From assembly GCF_934309415.1 (NCBI RefSeq), contig NZ_CAKRDI010000025.1, positions 1 to 48,200 on the forward strand: a stretch of 48,200 bases of DNA. The letters are read 5' to 3'. This DNA comes from an uncultured Mediterraneibacter sp. GTDB taxonomy: Bacteria; Bacillota; Clostridia; Lachnospirales; Lachnospiraceae. The number at the start of each line of letters is the position of its first letter. Position 1 is the stretch's first letter. The notes below the pieces were generated by a model. That model was not told the origin of the DNA. It did no database searches and was given only the letters and a program-made list of their open reading frames with translations. The position numbers and the translations under genes are program-made. Below, in pieces: positions 1-8,383 of this stretch.

Positions 1-57
1 ACGCCGTAGGGCAGTCCTTGACGGAACGGACATAGACAACAGAACCATGATACAGCA

Positions 58-92
58 GAGGACTTGAAAGGTCAGAAGCCTTGCAAGTCCTC
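58..92. terminator. Inverted repeat, possible terminator at the element's left side
   Basis: A perfect 9-bp inverted repeat, GAGGACTTG (58-66) and CAAGTCCTC (84-92), lies just past the 3' end of the minus-strand regulator at 100-783 and is followed on the plus strand by a T-rich stretch. It may stop transcription from either side. The 57 bases before it show only a short open frame (codons from position 2 to a TGA at 65-67) that may be the tail of an upstream gene, but I could not recognise it. Confidence 0.45.
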
Positions 93-99
93 TTGTCTG

Positions 100-783
100 T
101 TATTGGGCGTTGTGTTTTAAGTAAAGTGCTTCTTTTACCACTTCTTTTTCAAATGCTTTTATGTGACAATCATGTACTTCATTGTCGATATAGAAGCAAT
201 CGTCAGTCTGTGAGTAGGAAAGTTTGGTAACTTTCGGTTCATAGGTTTTTGTATCAATTCCATAATAGTAAATTGTGGCTGTTGTTAATACCATGTGAAT
301 GCTTTCAAAATCTCTTGTAAAAATAGTATGCCTGTCGGAATAGAAGAAATCAGACGGACATTCATAGAACTCGGAACTATCCTCTTTCAAAAATAATGGC
401 AGTATGTGCATTGCATTTCCAGCACGATTGACAAGAACATAAAAGCGTGGAATGAGGGCGGCGTACTGGGTCATCATGGCAATATAAATATCGTCTAAAT
501 TATCAAGAAGATATTCGGAACAGGAGTTGTTGTAAAAGACATATTGCAGAGTGTTGTCACTTTGGCTTGTGTGTTCCATAGGCACATTTTGTCCGTAAAG
601 CCACCGCAAGTCTACATCTAAAGAGTCTGCAATCAATTCCATTTTATCGGCTTTTGGGTTGTACTGTCCCGAAAGATAGGAACTGAACGCTCCTTTGCTG
701 ATACCGGTATCTTTGACGATATCCACCTGTTTCTTGTTTTTTGCTTTCATGGCAAATTTAATCCGTTCTGCGATTGTATTCAT
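100..783 (-). CDS. Xre/Cro-family helix-turn-helix regulator of a mobile element
   Basis: The N-terminal ~65 residues form a typical Xre HTH: IAERIKFAMKAKNKKQ, then DIVKDTGISKGAFSSYLSGQ as the helix-turn-helix and a NPKADKMELIADSLDV tail. The remaining ~160 residues are not recognised and probably form a sensing or dimerisation domain. I chose the ATG at 783 because it has a purine-rich site (AGAGAGGG) about 8 bases upstream; a longer form could start at 825, but the HTH would then begin late. It is divergent from the element's DUF961 gene, and a perfect palindrome lies at that gene's promoter, so it probably acts as the element's repressor, like Orf9-type regulators of Tn916-like elements. 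Length is about 227 residues. Confidence 0.8.
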   Translation of the reverse strand: MNTIAERIKFAMKAKNKKQVDIVKDTGISKGAFSSYLSGQYNPKADKMELIADSLDVDLRWLYGQNVPMEHTSQSDNTLQYVFYNNSCSEYLLDNLDDIYIAMMTQYAALIPRFYVLVNRAGNAMHILPLFLKEDSSEFYECPSDFFYSDRHTIFTRDFESIHMVLTTATIYYYGIDTKTYEPKVTKLSYSQTDDCFYIDNEVHDCHIKAFEKEVVKEALYLKHNAQ

Positions 784-902
784 CTGAAAAACCCTCTCTT
801 TCCATATCTCGTTATAACTTCTCATATCTTATCATCTAAGGACACTATACCACAAGTTCAGAAAAATGAAAACAAAAAGTTTATAAAAAACTAAACTTTC
901 TA

Positions 903-931
903 TTGCAAAACGAATATGACTGTGCTAATAT
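903..931 (+). promoter_or_regulatory. Promoter of the DUF961 gene
   Basis: TTGCAA (903-908) and TAATAT (926-931) are separated by 17 bases, a good sigma-A layout, about 100 bases upstream of the ATG at 1034. It points away from the Xre regulator gene. Confidence 0.6.
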
Positions 932-939
932 ACGATTAA

Positions 940-957
940 GTTCAGAAATAACTGAAC
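940..957. promoter_or_regulatory. Palindromic operator, likely site of the Xre regulator
   Basis: GTTCAG-AAATAA-CTGAAC is a perfect inverted repeat placed 9 bases after the -10 box, over the expected transcription start. A further half site (AGTTCAG) lies near 855 and an AAAGTTT/AAACTTT repeat near 878-901. The position fits repression of the element's operon by the divergent Xre protein; that link is inference. Confidence 0.5.
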
Positions 958-1033
958 AAAAAACGACGTCGTAATAGGAAAATGAAAATATGAAAAACTG
1001 ACCTATCGGTTCAACGGGGAGAAAGGAACGTGT

Positions 1034-1363
1034 ATGCAGATAACATTGACAAAAGAACAGGTAAAAGAAGCCTTTGGAGAACTTCGTTTTATGGGTGCGG
1101 ATAACTGTTACCGCTATGATAAAGACAGTAAGAAGAAAACAGAGGAAGTGGAAGCCTTAAAACTTCATCTTGGAAGTATGAAGCTTGGGAACAGCGTGGA
1201 TATTCGCTTGGAAGCAACGGAACTTCCGAAGATTGAGCCTTATGCTGTGGTGGAACTGGAAGAACCAGCTTATGCCCCTTATGTGCAGAGAGGAAACTTT
1301 CCTGTATTAGTGGAGAAGATTACCTGTAAGGGTATTCGCCCTGTTCCAAATAAAAATATGTAG
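1034..1363 (+). CDS. DUF961 (YdcP-like) conjugative-element protein
   Basis: A 109-residue protein of the DUF961 family found in Tn916/ICEBs1-type elements, next to the replication/relaxase gene, as Orf22-Orf23 in Tn916. Recognisable parts are the N-terminal FMGADNCYRYDKDSKKKTEE segment and a C-terminal VLVEKITCKGIRPVPN. It is small, has no signal peptide or membrane segment, and its function is not known; in related elements it is the first gene of the transfer/replication operon. An AAAGGA site precedes the ATG. It follows the promoter and operator at 903-957, so it should be under the divergent regulator. Confidence 0.75.
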   Translation: MQITLTKEQVKEAFGELRFMGADNCYRYDKDSKKKTEEVEALKLHLGSMKLGNSVDIRLEATELPKIEPYAVVELEEPAYAPYVQRGNFPVLVEKITCKGIRPVPNKNM

Positions 1364-1449
1364 GCGGTCAAAGTTCCTGTCCTCGTTCTGACGTACCAAA
1401 CGGCAGGTTGAGGGCAGGGCAATGGCAACGCCATTGCAGATAAGGAGGT
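1364..1449 (+). other. Hairpin region before the replication gene, possible nick/origin region
   Basis: Between the DUF961 gene and the replication initiator there is an 86-bp gap with a perfect hairpin, GCAATGGC (1419-1426) / GCCATTGC (1430-1437), and a G/C-rich tract before it. Rep_trans-type initiators of Tn916-like elements act close to their own gene, so an origin of transfer or replication may lie here. I could not match a known nick sequence, so this is a position-based guess. Confidence 0.25.
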
Positions 1450-1458
1450 TTGATAAAT

Positions 1459-2532
1459 TTGGAAGAAAGAAGCGGAAGTTTTCTTCCAGAACTCCCCTAC
1501 ACTAACAGGGGAGTAATACGACAGAAAGAAGAATTAAGTGCCTTGATAGACTGGTGTCAGGTAACCATTAAGGAAGTTCCGTTAGAAGCAGTTATAGAAG
1601 ATGTGTTGAGAATACCGTTGGAACTTATGACGGTAACAGGTTATGAAAAAGGAATTGCAGGACATGAGGTTGTGGCAATCTTTGATAATATCAAGGTACT
1701 AAAACCAACAGGAAATGCACAGTATCAAGGATTTCAGATTTTAATGAGTGGGAAAGGCTGTCGTAACTATGAGAATTTTTTACAACTCAATGAGGAAACA
1801 TGGTTTGATTTCTTAAACAGAGTTTGTCAGTATCACATCAATTTTCCTCGGATTGATTTAGCGATAGATGATAGAAAACCGTATTTGAGTATTCCCGATT
1901 TGATTATACGGACAAAAGAGGGATTGCTTTCCACAAAACTAAGGGATATAGATTTTCACGATTCGGGAGAACTGAAAGAGGAAGTGTTTCAGAGTAAAGG
2001 TGGCAGTCTTTATCTCGGCAGTTCAGCCAGTAATTTGAGATTGGTATTTTATGAAAAGGGATATGAACAGAATAAAAAGTATGGAACAGAATTAGATGAA
2101 AATTGGAACAGATATGAATTGAGATTTCGGCAGGAAATGGCAGTAAGTGTAGTAAAGGAATTATTGAGATATAGAGATGTGGCAGGACTGGCAATGGAAG
2201 TGTTGAACAGCAAAATACGATTTTTAGAAAAGCCGACAGACAGCACGACAACACGAAAAAGGCTTTACCCAACTTATCAAGCATAGGCGGAACTGATGAA
2301 AGATATAGGCAAGGTCAAACTTACCATGCAACCACAGAAGAAGAGTTTACAAAAGGTGTGGGAGTGGTTAGAAAAGTATGTTGCTCCGTCTTTGAAGCTG
2401 TTTGCAGAGGTTGGGAAGATAGAGCAGAGAGATTATATTGGTAATCTTGTGGCAAATGGAGAAATGAATATCACACAGAAGCAGTTGTATGATGATTACA
2501 TAAAAGCAAGAAAATTAGGCGAAAGGGGGTAA
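1459..2532 (+). pseudogene. Replication initiator / relaxase (Tn916 Orf20-like), split by an amber codon
   Basis: The product belongs to the Rep_trans replication initiation family, which nicks element DNA for rolling-circle replication and transfer. The part before the break keeps the LIDWCQVT start, QGFQILMSGKGCRNYE, PRIDLAIDD and the RYELRFR block. At 2284-2286 a TAG stops the frame after TYQA; the same frame continues without any shift as AELMKDIGKVKLTMQP to 2532. A TAG where family members carry a tryptophan codon (TGG) would be one base change at 2285. The start is TTG at 1459, with AAGGAGG ten bases upstream; a TTG at 1450 is too close to it. The second half could restart at the ATG of 2296, but the protein would be in two pieces. 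Probably non-functional unless suppressed. Confidence 0.8.
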
Positions 2533-2536
2533 TCGT

Positions 2537-2716
2537 ATCGAGAAAGCATTACTGAATATAAATGAATTTTGTGAGTATATGGGGATTGGAAAGACAAAGG
2601 CACGAGAACTGTTGAACAATCCTAAAAATAGATTTACGGTACGCATTGGTAATCGGCTGTACGCAAATAAGAAATTACTTGATGAATGGCTGGAATATCA
2701 ATGCAAAAGGGCTTGA
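2537..2716 (+). CDS. Excisionase-like small DNA-binding protein without a standard start codon
   Basis: An open frame between the replication gene and the integrase encodes about 59 residues with the look of a Tn916-type Xis: LLNINEFCEYMGIGKTKARE (winged-helix DNA-binding part), then RFTVRIGNRLYANKKLLDEW. Xis proteins bend element ends so that the integrase can excise the element. The frame is open only from 2519, and no ATG, GTG or TTG occurs before the conserved residues. The best-placed codon is ATC at 2537, 7 bases after an AAAGGGGG ribosome site, so either ATC is used or an original ATG has been lost. The next in-frame ATG falls inside the helix-turn-helix. Confidence 0.6.
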   Translation: MEKALLNINEFCEYMGIGKTKARELLNNPKNRFTVRIGNRLYANKKLLDEWLEYQCKRA

Positions 2717-2798
2717 AAAGAAAATGGGGTGTCGATATAATGAAAATTGAAATATTTACTTTACCATATTTCTTTCAGTAGAAGAAAGGAAAGTTGGT

Positions 2799-4001
2799 AT
2801 GGGTAAAGATTTAAAAGGCAAAGAACTCGGTAAGGGAATTTCACAGAGAGCAGACGGACGCTATATTGCAAGATTTACAAGCAAAACAGGAAAACGTAAA
2901 ACGTTTTATGATTTTAAACTGAATGAATTAAAACGGAAGTTGCGAGAAGCGGTTTATGAAGATGAACATGGTTTGAATGGCAATGGCGAAAGTATCACTC
3001 TAAACGCATGGTATGTAACGTGGACAGAGTTGTATAAGAAGAAAACAGTCAAAATGACTACGATATACAAAAACCACAGTTACTACAATTCAAGAGTGAA
3101 GAACTCTATCGGAAAGATGTATTTGCAGGACATTAAAACATATCACGTTCAGAAGTTTTTGAATGATTTGATAGACAGCGGTCTTGCACATGGAACGGTA
3201 TCGAATATCAGATTTATGTTAAGTGATATGCTTGATAAGGCGGTATTGAGCGAATACATTAGAAAAAATCCCTGTATCGGTGTGGAAATGCCAAAAGAAG
3301 TGAAAAAAGAAAGACGTGTATTAACAAGAGAAGAACAGGAGAAATTTTTTACATTTGCTTCTTCCTACATACACATCAATGTTCTGAAATTTGCTGTGAC
3401 AACAGGTTGTCGAATTGGAGAAGTGCTTGGTCTAAAATGGGAAGATTGTGATTTTGAAAAAAGAGAAATTATAATCAATAAGACAATCCATTATTCAAAG
3501 GCTTCTAGTCCTGTTGAGGGTTCAAAGTTTTTCTATACAACCGCAAAAACCATATCCAGTAATCGTGTAATTCCTATGACAGATGAAGTGTATGAGATTT
3601 TGCAAAATCAGAAGATAAAGCAGACAGAACAGAAGATGTGGAAACGCTCGATATGGAAACAGCACAAAGAATTTCAAAATTTGGTATTTACCTGTTCAGA
3701 CGGTTCGCCAGTTTACTATTATAACGTCAATAGTGCAATCAAAGACTATGTGGCAAAAATCAATGTAATAGAGATTGAACTGGCAAAGGAAGAAAAGAGA
3801 GAGCCGAAGATATTTGAACTGTTTACCTGTCACACTCTGCGGCATACATACGCTACAAGGTGTTATGAAAATGGAGTAGACCAACAGGTAGTGCAGAAAC
3901 TCTTAGGTCATTCCACGTTGGCAATGACAACTGATTTATACACGCATGTTTCAGAAGAAAAGAAAAAAGAAGAAGTAGCTGAACTTAAAATATTGGCTTA
4001 A
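2799..4001 (+). CDS. int: Tyrosine recombinase, Tn916-family integrase
   Basis: A 400-residue site-specific recombinase that cuts and rejoins the element's ends and target. It has the N-terminal arm-binding domain of the Tn916 type (GKGISQRADGRYIARFTSKT), a SAM-like core-binding domain (about residues 70-160) and the C-terminal catalytic domain with the conserved Arg in TGCRIGEVLGLKWED, the HTLRHTYATR box, LGHS and the nucleophile Tyr in TTDLYTHVS. Length is as usual for the family (about 400) and the catalytic residues are intact, so the protein may still be active. It is the last gene of the element, as expected; two near-identical GGAGTAAA copies directly after the stop are candidates for arm or end sites. 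Confidence 0.92.
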   Translation: MGKDLKGKELGKGISQRADGRYIARFTSKTGKRKTFYDFKLNELKRKLREAVYEDEHGLNGNGESITLNAWYVTWTELYKKKTVKMTTIYKNHSYYNSRVKNSIGKMYLQDIKTYHVQKFLNDLIDSGLAHGTVSNIRFMLSDMLDKAVLSEYIRKNPCIGVEMPKEVKKERRVLTREEQEKFFTFASSYIHINVLKFAVTTGCRIGEVLGLKWEDCDFEKREIIINKTIHYSKASSPVEGSKFFYTTAKTISSNRVIPMTDEVYEILQNQKIKQTEQKMWKRSIWKQHKEFQNLVFTCSDGSPVYYYNVNSAIKDYVAKINVIEIELAKEEKREPKIFELFTCHTLRHTYATRCYENGVDQQVVQKLLGHSTLAMTTDLYTHVSEEKKKEEVAELKILA

Positions 4002-4204
4002 AATTGGAGTAAAAATGGAGTAAATCAAAAGATAGATAGCGCAAAACAGCGTAAAATCAACATTTTCGAGTAGATATAAATATTGTAATGAAATAATTTG
4101 AGGGAAAACGGCTGCTGTTCATGGAATACCGTGAGTAACAACAGAAACTCTTATAACAGAATAAAGTACTTGGAATATAGAGTAAATAGTTCAGTAGTAT
4201 TATG

Positions 4205-4246
4205 AAAAATGGCACAGATAGTGGAAACATTATCTGTGCCATTTTT
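4205..4246. terminator. Bidirectional terminator at the end of the integrative element
   Basis: AAAAATGGCACAGATA (4205-4220) pairs perfectly with TATCTGTGCCATTTTTT (4231-4247) around a 10-base loop, giving a T-run on both strands. It separates the integrase from the convergent TetR gene. Confidence 0.85.
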
Positions 4247-4271
4247 TCAGACATATTTTAGTCATATTTGT

Positions 4272-4841
4272 TTATAATTTCGTATGTTCTACCAAATCCA
4301 AAGCTGAATTATGGATCAGATAATCATATGCCGCTGCAATCTCTTCCGGTGTATATATGATATCATGTGTGATGGCGTATTTTACAGAATCTGCAAGTCC
4401 AAATGTATAGAAACGTGCAATCGTTTCTTTGGTAAGCATGCGTACTTTTGCAGGTGCTTTCAGTGGATACTTGCAGAGTATGCCGTACATCGTATCATAC
4501 AGAAACTGAAACATCAGAGCTTCAAAGGAATTTGGTCCTTCAATCGTGTAAAGCTTTTTATACAGTTCCCTGTCTTTCCCCAGACAGGTATGGAGAAGTC
4601 TGAGGATATCATCTTCCATATTATTATCAAGCAGTACTTGTATTTTTTCTTTGATTTCTTTTTCAAGAATGTATTCGATAATCTCGTATTTGTCCTGAAA
4701 ATGCTTATAGAAAGTCGGTCGGATGACTCCGGCGCCATCGGTGATCATTTTGATCGTAATTTTCTCAAACGAAGTCTTCATAAGCAGCTCTTTGAAAGAG
4801 AGAGTCAGTAAATCTTTTGTCAGTTCTTTTTTGTCTTCCAT
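4272..4841 (-). CDS. TetR/AcrR-family transcriptional regulator
   Basis: A 189-residue TetR-type repressor. Residues ~7-55 hold the HTH with the typical SFEKITIKMITDGAGVIRPTFYKHF pattern (helix 3 RPTFYKHFQDKYEI). The rest is the alpha-helical ligand-binding part and resembles the DhaS-like subgroup (TetR_C_8), as suggested by the NSFEALMFQFLYD and the late YDYLIH segments. The target is not obvious: it stands alone between the integrative element and an MntP-like gene, is convergent with the integrase, and is divergent from the MntP-like gene 570 bases away. A palindrome upstream (4881-4912) is a candidate autoregulatory site. Confidence 0.85.
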   Translation of the reverse strand: MEDKKELTKDLLTLSFKELLMKTSFEKITIKMITDGAGVIRPTFYKHFQDKYEIIEYILEKEIKEKIQVLLDNNMEDDILRLLHTCLGKDRELYKKLYTIEGPNSFEALMFQFLYDTMYGILCKYPLKAPAKVRMLTKETIARFYTFGLADSVKYAITHDIIYTPEEIAAAYDYLIHNSALDLVEHTKL

Positions 4842-4880
4842 AGTATTTTCAAATCTTTCCCCAAATTAAAATGCATAAAT

Positions 4881-4912
4881 TTCAGACAAGTTTATGATGC
4901 AAATGGTCTGAA
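4881..4912. promoter_or_regulatory. Inverted repeat upstream of the TetR gene
   Basis: TTCAGAC (4881-4887) and GTCTGAA (4906-4912) form a perfect 7-bp inverted repeat with an 18-base centre, 40 bases before the TetR start codon. TetR proteins often bind such repeats in their own promoter. The remaining gap up to 5409 contains no recognisable gene; no yybP-ykoY riboswitch was seen before the MntP-like gene. Confidence 0.35.
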
Positions 4913-5409
4913 TAAGAACATAGAACATGAATGTAAATCTTAAAGGATGTACAGTCTGATCTGAATCTATCTCGCATGGAAAAGCCCCATAAATAACTGT
5001 TTTATTTACGCACAATACGAATTTACGTGTTCGGATGAAAAAATGCCGGCGTAGGATAAGCGGGATGATTTGATGTTCAATGAGAGTATTATAACACAAA
5101 AAGAGCGGTGTGTGTGACAAATATAATAAAGAACAGTAACAACAGTTACGCGGATGGATAGAGTGAAGTGGAATTTAGAAGAATGAAAATTTCCAGCTAC
5201 AAATTCGAAGAAATGTAGCCGGATGGAAAGACAAAAACCATAAAATGTTCCGAACAGACCACATTCAGGGAGTTTTGAATCTTAGTCAGATAAGGGAAAA
5301 GTGGTAAAATACAGAAAATGAAAAGAGAAAATGGTTTTGTTTTCAGGGATTTTTCAGATGAAAATAAGAAACTGGCTGTTGCGATATGACAGCAGAAAGG
5401 AGTGTGGCG

Positions 5410-5982
5410 ATGTCATGGTTGGAAATTCTTCTGATTGGTGCAGGGCTGTCCCTTGATGTACTGGCTTATGCTCTATGCCGTGGCGCAGTGATCGCAGAAG
5501 TCAGTAAAAAGAATCTGGCAAAGATGTGTGCCATGTTTCTAATCTGGAATCTGATCAGTCTTACGGCGGGAAATCTATTAACAGAGATTTCGCTGTTCAA
5601 GCAGGAAGCGGGAAAAGCTTCACAACTTTCAAATTATATGTCAGTGCTTATTTTTATGGGACTTGGCATTTATCTGATTGTAAAGGCAGTCAGAGAAAAG
5701 ATGGTGGAAGAGCATAAGATTGAACATTTTGAGTTCCGTAAGCTGGCAGTTTGGACGGCAATCACAAGTGTAGATGTATTTCTGGCGGGAATTGGATTTG
5801 GTTTTCAGGAGACAGCGTTTTTTAAGACAATGATCGCACTTTTAGTTCTCACACCAATCAGCGTTGTGGCCGGAGTATACATCGGATACTGGGCAGGATG
5901 CCAGGCGAGGAGAAAAATTGTTACAGCAGGAGGATGCCTTCTTTTACTTGGGGCAGCAGAATTACTTCTTCGTCTTACATGA
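5410..5982 (+). CDS. MntP-like membrane protein, putative manganese exporter
   Basis: About 190 residues with six hydrophobic segments arranged as two repeats of three helices, as in the MntP (DUF204) family of Mn(II) exporters. The two acidic signature positions are visible: GAGLSLDVLAYALCRG in helix 1 (family: SMDAFAVS) and TSVDVFLAGIGFG in helix 4 (family: TSIDALAVG). Start is the ATG at 5410, 7 bases after AAAGGAG; an upstream in-frame ATG at 5386 lacks a ribosome site. It precedes the radical SAM gene with a 70-bp gap, so the two may be co-transcribed. It is divergent within the family, so the substrate is not certain. Confidence 0.65.
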   Translation: MSWLEILLIGAGLSLDVLAYALCRGAVIAEVSKKNLAKMCAMFLIWNLISLTAGNLLTEISLFKQEAGKASQLSNYMSVLIFMGLGIYLIVKAVREKMVEEHKIEHFEFRKLAVWTAITSVDVFLAGIGFGFQETAFFKTMIALLVLTPISVVAGVYIGYWAGCQARRKIVTAGGCLLLLGAAELLLRLT

Positions 5983-6051
5983 GTTCGACTCAAAGAGAGA
6001 AAGGCAGCATAGAATAGAAATACGAATGAAAGGTCCCAGAAAATCTGGGGA

Positions 6052-7446
6052 ATGGTGAGTAAAATGGCAGGATTAAAATTTCAGGCACAGAGAGCTGCGT
6101 TCAGTGTGGCAGCAGATACAGTATTAAAGTATATGAACAGGACAGAGGACAGAACCAAAGCGCTTTTAAAGATTGTAGATCTGACAGAAAATTTTGCAAA
6201 AGACCGGTTTAAACCGGAATCTTATGAGGCGGCAAGAAAGATGATCCAGGATCCGGATAACAAGTGGATTCAGTATCTGAACCGCCTTCTGGATGAGATT
6301 AATCCGAATGTGCTTAAGACAACTGCACTGAATCTTGGATTTGATGCAATGCTGTATGGAACAAAGGTGATGCATGAGTCACGCGAAAAATATCAGTGTA
6401 ATGTTCCGTGGCTGATCCTGATGGATCCAACCAGTGCCTGTAATCTGAAATGTACCGGATGCTGGGCAGCAGAATATGGACATCTTCTGAATCTTTCCTT
6501 TGAGGATATGGACCGTGTAATCACACAGGGAAAAGAACTTGGAATCTATCTTTACATGCTGACAGGCGGTGAGCCTCTGGTCAGAAAGAAAGATGTTATC
6601 CGTCTTTGTGAGAAGCACAGCGACTGCGTATTCCATGCATTTACGAATGGTACACTGGTAGATGATGAGTTCTGTCAGGAGATGCAGCGTGTGGGTAATC
6701 TGTCATTGTCGATCAGTCTGGAGGGATATGAGGAAGTCAACGATGGACGACGCGGCAAAGGTGTCTACGAAAAAGTAATGCATGCGATGGATCTTTTGAA
6801 AGCATATGGACTGGTCTTTGGTACTTCCATTTGCTATACACGTGCCAATATTGAGACAGTCACATCCGATGACTTCCTGGATATGATCATTGAAAAAGGA
6901 TGCCGTTATGCATGGTATTTCCATTATATGCCGGTTGGAAATGATGCCGCACTGGATCTGCTTCCGACAAAAGAACAGAGAGAGTATATGTATCACAGAA
7001 TCAGAGAGATTCGTGGATTCACAGGAGGAAAACAGATCTTTGCATTTGATTTCCAGAATGACGGAGAGTATGTAGGAGGCTGTATCGCAGGCGGAAGAAA
7101 CTACTTCCATATCAACGCAAACGGTGATGCAGAGCCTTGTGTATTCGTTCACTACTCCAGTGCTAATATTAAAGAAGTAAGCGTGCTGGATGCACTTCGT
7201 CAGCCATTGTTTATGGCATACCATAACAATCAGCCGTTTAACAACAACCATCTTCGTCCGTGCCCGATGCTTGAAAATCCGGAGAAACTGCAGCAGATGG
7301 TTCACGAGTCCGGTGCAAAGTCAACGGATCTTCAGTCACCGGAGAGTGTAGAGCATCTGTGCGGCAAGTGCGAGCAGTACGCACAGACCTGGAAAGAAAA
7401 GGCAGATGAACTCTGGGAGAAGAGTGGAAAAGGTAAAAATGAGTAA
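6052..7446 (+). CDS. Radical SAM protein with SPASM-like C-terminus, function unknown
   Basis: A 464-residue radical SAM enzyme. The 4Fe-4S binding triad is Cys130-x3-Cys134-x2-Cys137 in SACNLKCTGCW, followed by the SAM-binding LTGGEPL. An N-terminal helical extension of about 120 residues precedes the barrel. The C-terminal third has extra cysteines (GGCIAGGRNYFHIN, AEPCVFVHYS, RPCPMLENPE and CGKCEQY) like auxiliary-cluster SPASM domains. This arrangement is common in Clostridia as a stand-alone radical SAM protein without a known substrate. No RiPP precursor peptide is seen next to it. Start choice between 6052 and 6064 is unclear, as neither has a strong ribosome site. Confidence 0.8.
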   Translation: MVSKMAGLKFQAQRAAFSVAADTVLKYMNRTEDRTKALLKIVDLTENFAKDRFKPESYEAARKMIQDPDNKWIQYLNRLLDEINPNVLKTTALNLGFDAMLYGTKVMHESREKYQCNVPWLILMDPTSACNLKCTGCWAAEYGHLLNLSFEDMDRVITQGKELGIYLYMLTGGEPLVRKKDVIRLCEKHSDCVFHAFTNGTLVDDEFCQEMQRVGNLSLSISLEGYEEVNDGRRGKGVYEKVMHAMDLLKAYGLVFGTSICYTRANIETVTSDDFLDMIIEKGCRYAWYFHYMPVGNDAALDLLPTKEQREYMYHRIREIRGFTGGKQIFAFDFQNDGEYVGGCIAGGRNYFHINANGDAEPCVFVHYSSANIKEVSVLDALRQPLFMAYHNNQPFNNNHLRPCPMLENPEKLQQMVHESGAKSTDLQSPESVEHLCGKCEQYAQTWKEKADELWEKSGKGKNE

Positions 7447-7488
7447 ATATCAGCAATTCAGCCGCCTTGTTAGTATGTGCCGGGAGGA

Positions 7489-7652
7489 TTTAACCGAATC
7501 AAGTAAGTCCCCTGCTTCAATTGCGAAAAGCAATAAGCAGTGGGTGGGGACTTGCTTGTATCAGGAGGAGTGCAAGCTCCTTCTGATAAACTGCGGAGCA
7601 GTTATTCGGTTATGAGCAAGTAGCGAAGCGGATTGCGAATATCCGCTTGACT
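7489..7652. repeat. Dispersed structured repeat family A, full-length copy
   Basis: The 164-bp copy fills the gap between two convergent genes. It starts TTTAACCGAATCAAGTA, and TAACCGAAT (7491-7499) pairs perfectly with ATTCGGTTA (7604-7612). Inside lie three arms: CAAGTAAGTCCCC/GGGGACTTGCTTG enclosing ATTGC/GCAAT, then ATCAGGAGGAG/CTCCTTCTGAT, then AACTGC/GCAGTT, giving a cloverleaf-like fold. A tail hairpin AGCGGAT/ATCCGCT and GCTTGACT closes it. Other copies are at 39183, 44960 and 48127. It could act as a two-way terminator here. Confidence 0.8.
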
Positions 7653-7656
7653 TTAT

Positions 7657-8355
7657 TCAGGAACAGAAAAAGATAAATTTATAAAACAGTTCCCGCATTT
7701 CGGGAGAAGTGCGGAACATGCATTCCGGATGCCATTGTACACCCACGACAAATGGATGACCGTCTGCTTCGACGGCTTCGATGGTTCCGTCAGATGCGCG
7801 GGCAGTAATCTGAATCCCTTTACCAGGTGTATTGACTGCCTGATGATGGAAACTGTTGACATAGATCATTTCACCTAATATATTTCTCAAGATTGAATCT
7901 TTCTGAGTGCGGATTTGGTGACTGACTTCGCTACGGGATGCAGACTGCTGCATATGATCAATAGAAGTACCGGGAGTCAAAGAGAGATCCTGCCAGACAG
8001 ATCCACCGCATGCTATGTTTAAAATCTGCATTCCACGGCAGATAGCCAGGATTGGTTTGCCGAATTTCAGAATTAATTTCATGAGACGGATCTGAAAAAG
8101 ATCCACGGTGATGCAGGTGTGTCCGTTTCCTGGTTTTGGTTCCTCACCAAAAAGAAGCGGGGTTACATCCTCTCCGCCGCAAAAGAGAAATCCATCGCAG
8201 AGTGCGACATATTCCTCTAGTATGTGATCTGATCGGACGATGGGAAGAACCAGGGGAAGTCCTTTGGAATAGCGAATGGACTGGATGTAAGGATTGGATA
8301 CAAATTGGTGACTGCTTTTAAATCCGCAGACGATGATACCGATTTTAGGTTCCAT
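7657..8355 (-). CDS. Gamma-glutamyl-GABA hydrolase family protein (peptidase C26, PuuD-like)
   Basis: A 232-residue class-I glutamine-amidotransferase-like hydrolase that cuts gamma-glutamyl bonds, as PuuD does with gamma-glutamyl-GABA. Seen directly: FCGGEDVTPLLF after strand 3, the nucleophile Cys in PILAICRGMQILN, and the catalytic His/Glu in GVQWHPECM. Length is slightly below the family's usual 240-255. It is divergent from an M19 dipeptidase with a 180-bp shared gap; both enzymes attack unusual or gamma/dipeptide bonds, so they may serve small-peptide salvage, but the true substrate is unknown. Confidence 0.85.
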   Translation of the reverse strand: MEPKIGIIVCGFKSSHQFVSNPYIQSIRYSKGLPLVLPIVRSDHILEEYVALCDGFLFCGGEDVTPLLFGEEPKPGNGHTCITVDLFQIRLMKLILKFGKPILAICRGMQILNIACGGSVWQDLSLTPGTSIDHMQQSASRSEVSHQIRTQKDSILRNILGEMIYVNSFHHQAVNTPGKGIQITARASDGTIEAVEADGHPFVVGVQWHPECMFRTSPEMRELFYKFIFFCS

Positions 8356-8383
8356 AAACAGTTCTCCTTTAAATTTGAGATGT

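Noticed and set aside
1..57. C-terminal fragment of an upstream gene
   Set aside because: A short open frame exists from position 2, but the peptide is not recognisable and cannot be judged without the upstream sequence.
4842..5409. yybP-ykoY manganese riboswitch before the MntP-like gene
   Set aside because: I looked for the conserved GGGGAGUA and related core pieces and did not see them.
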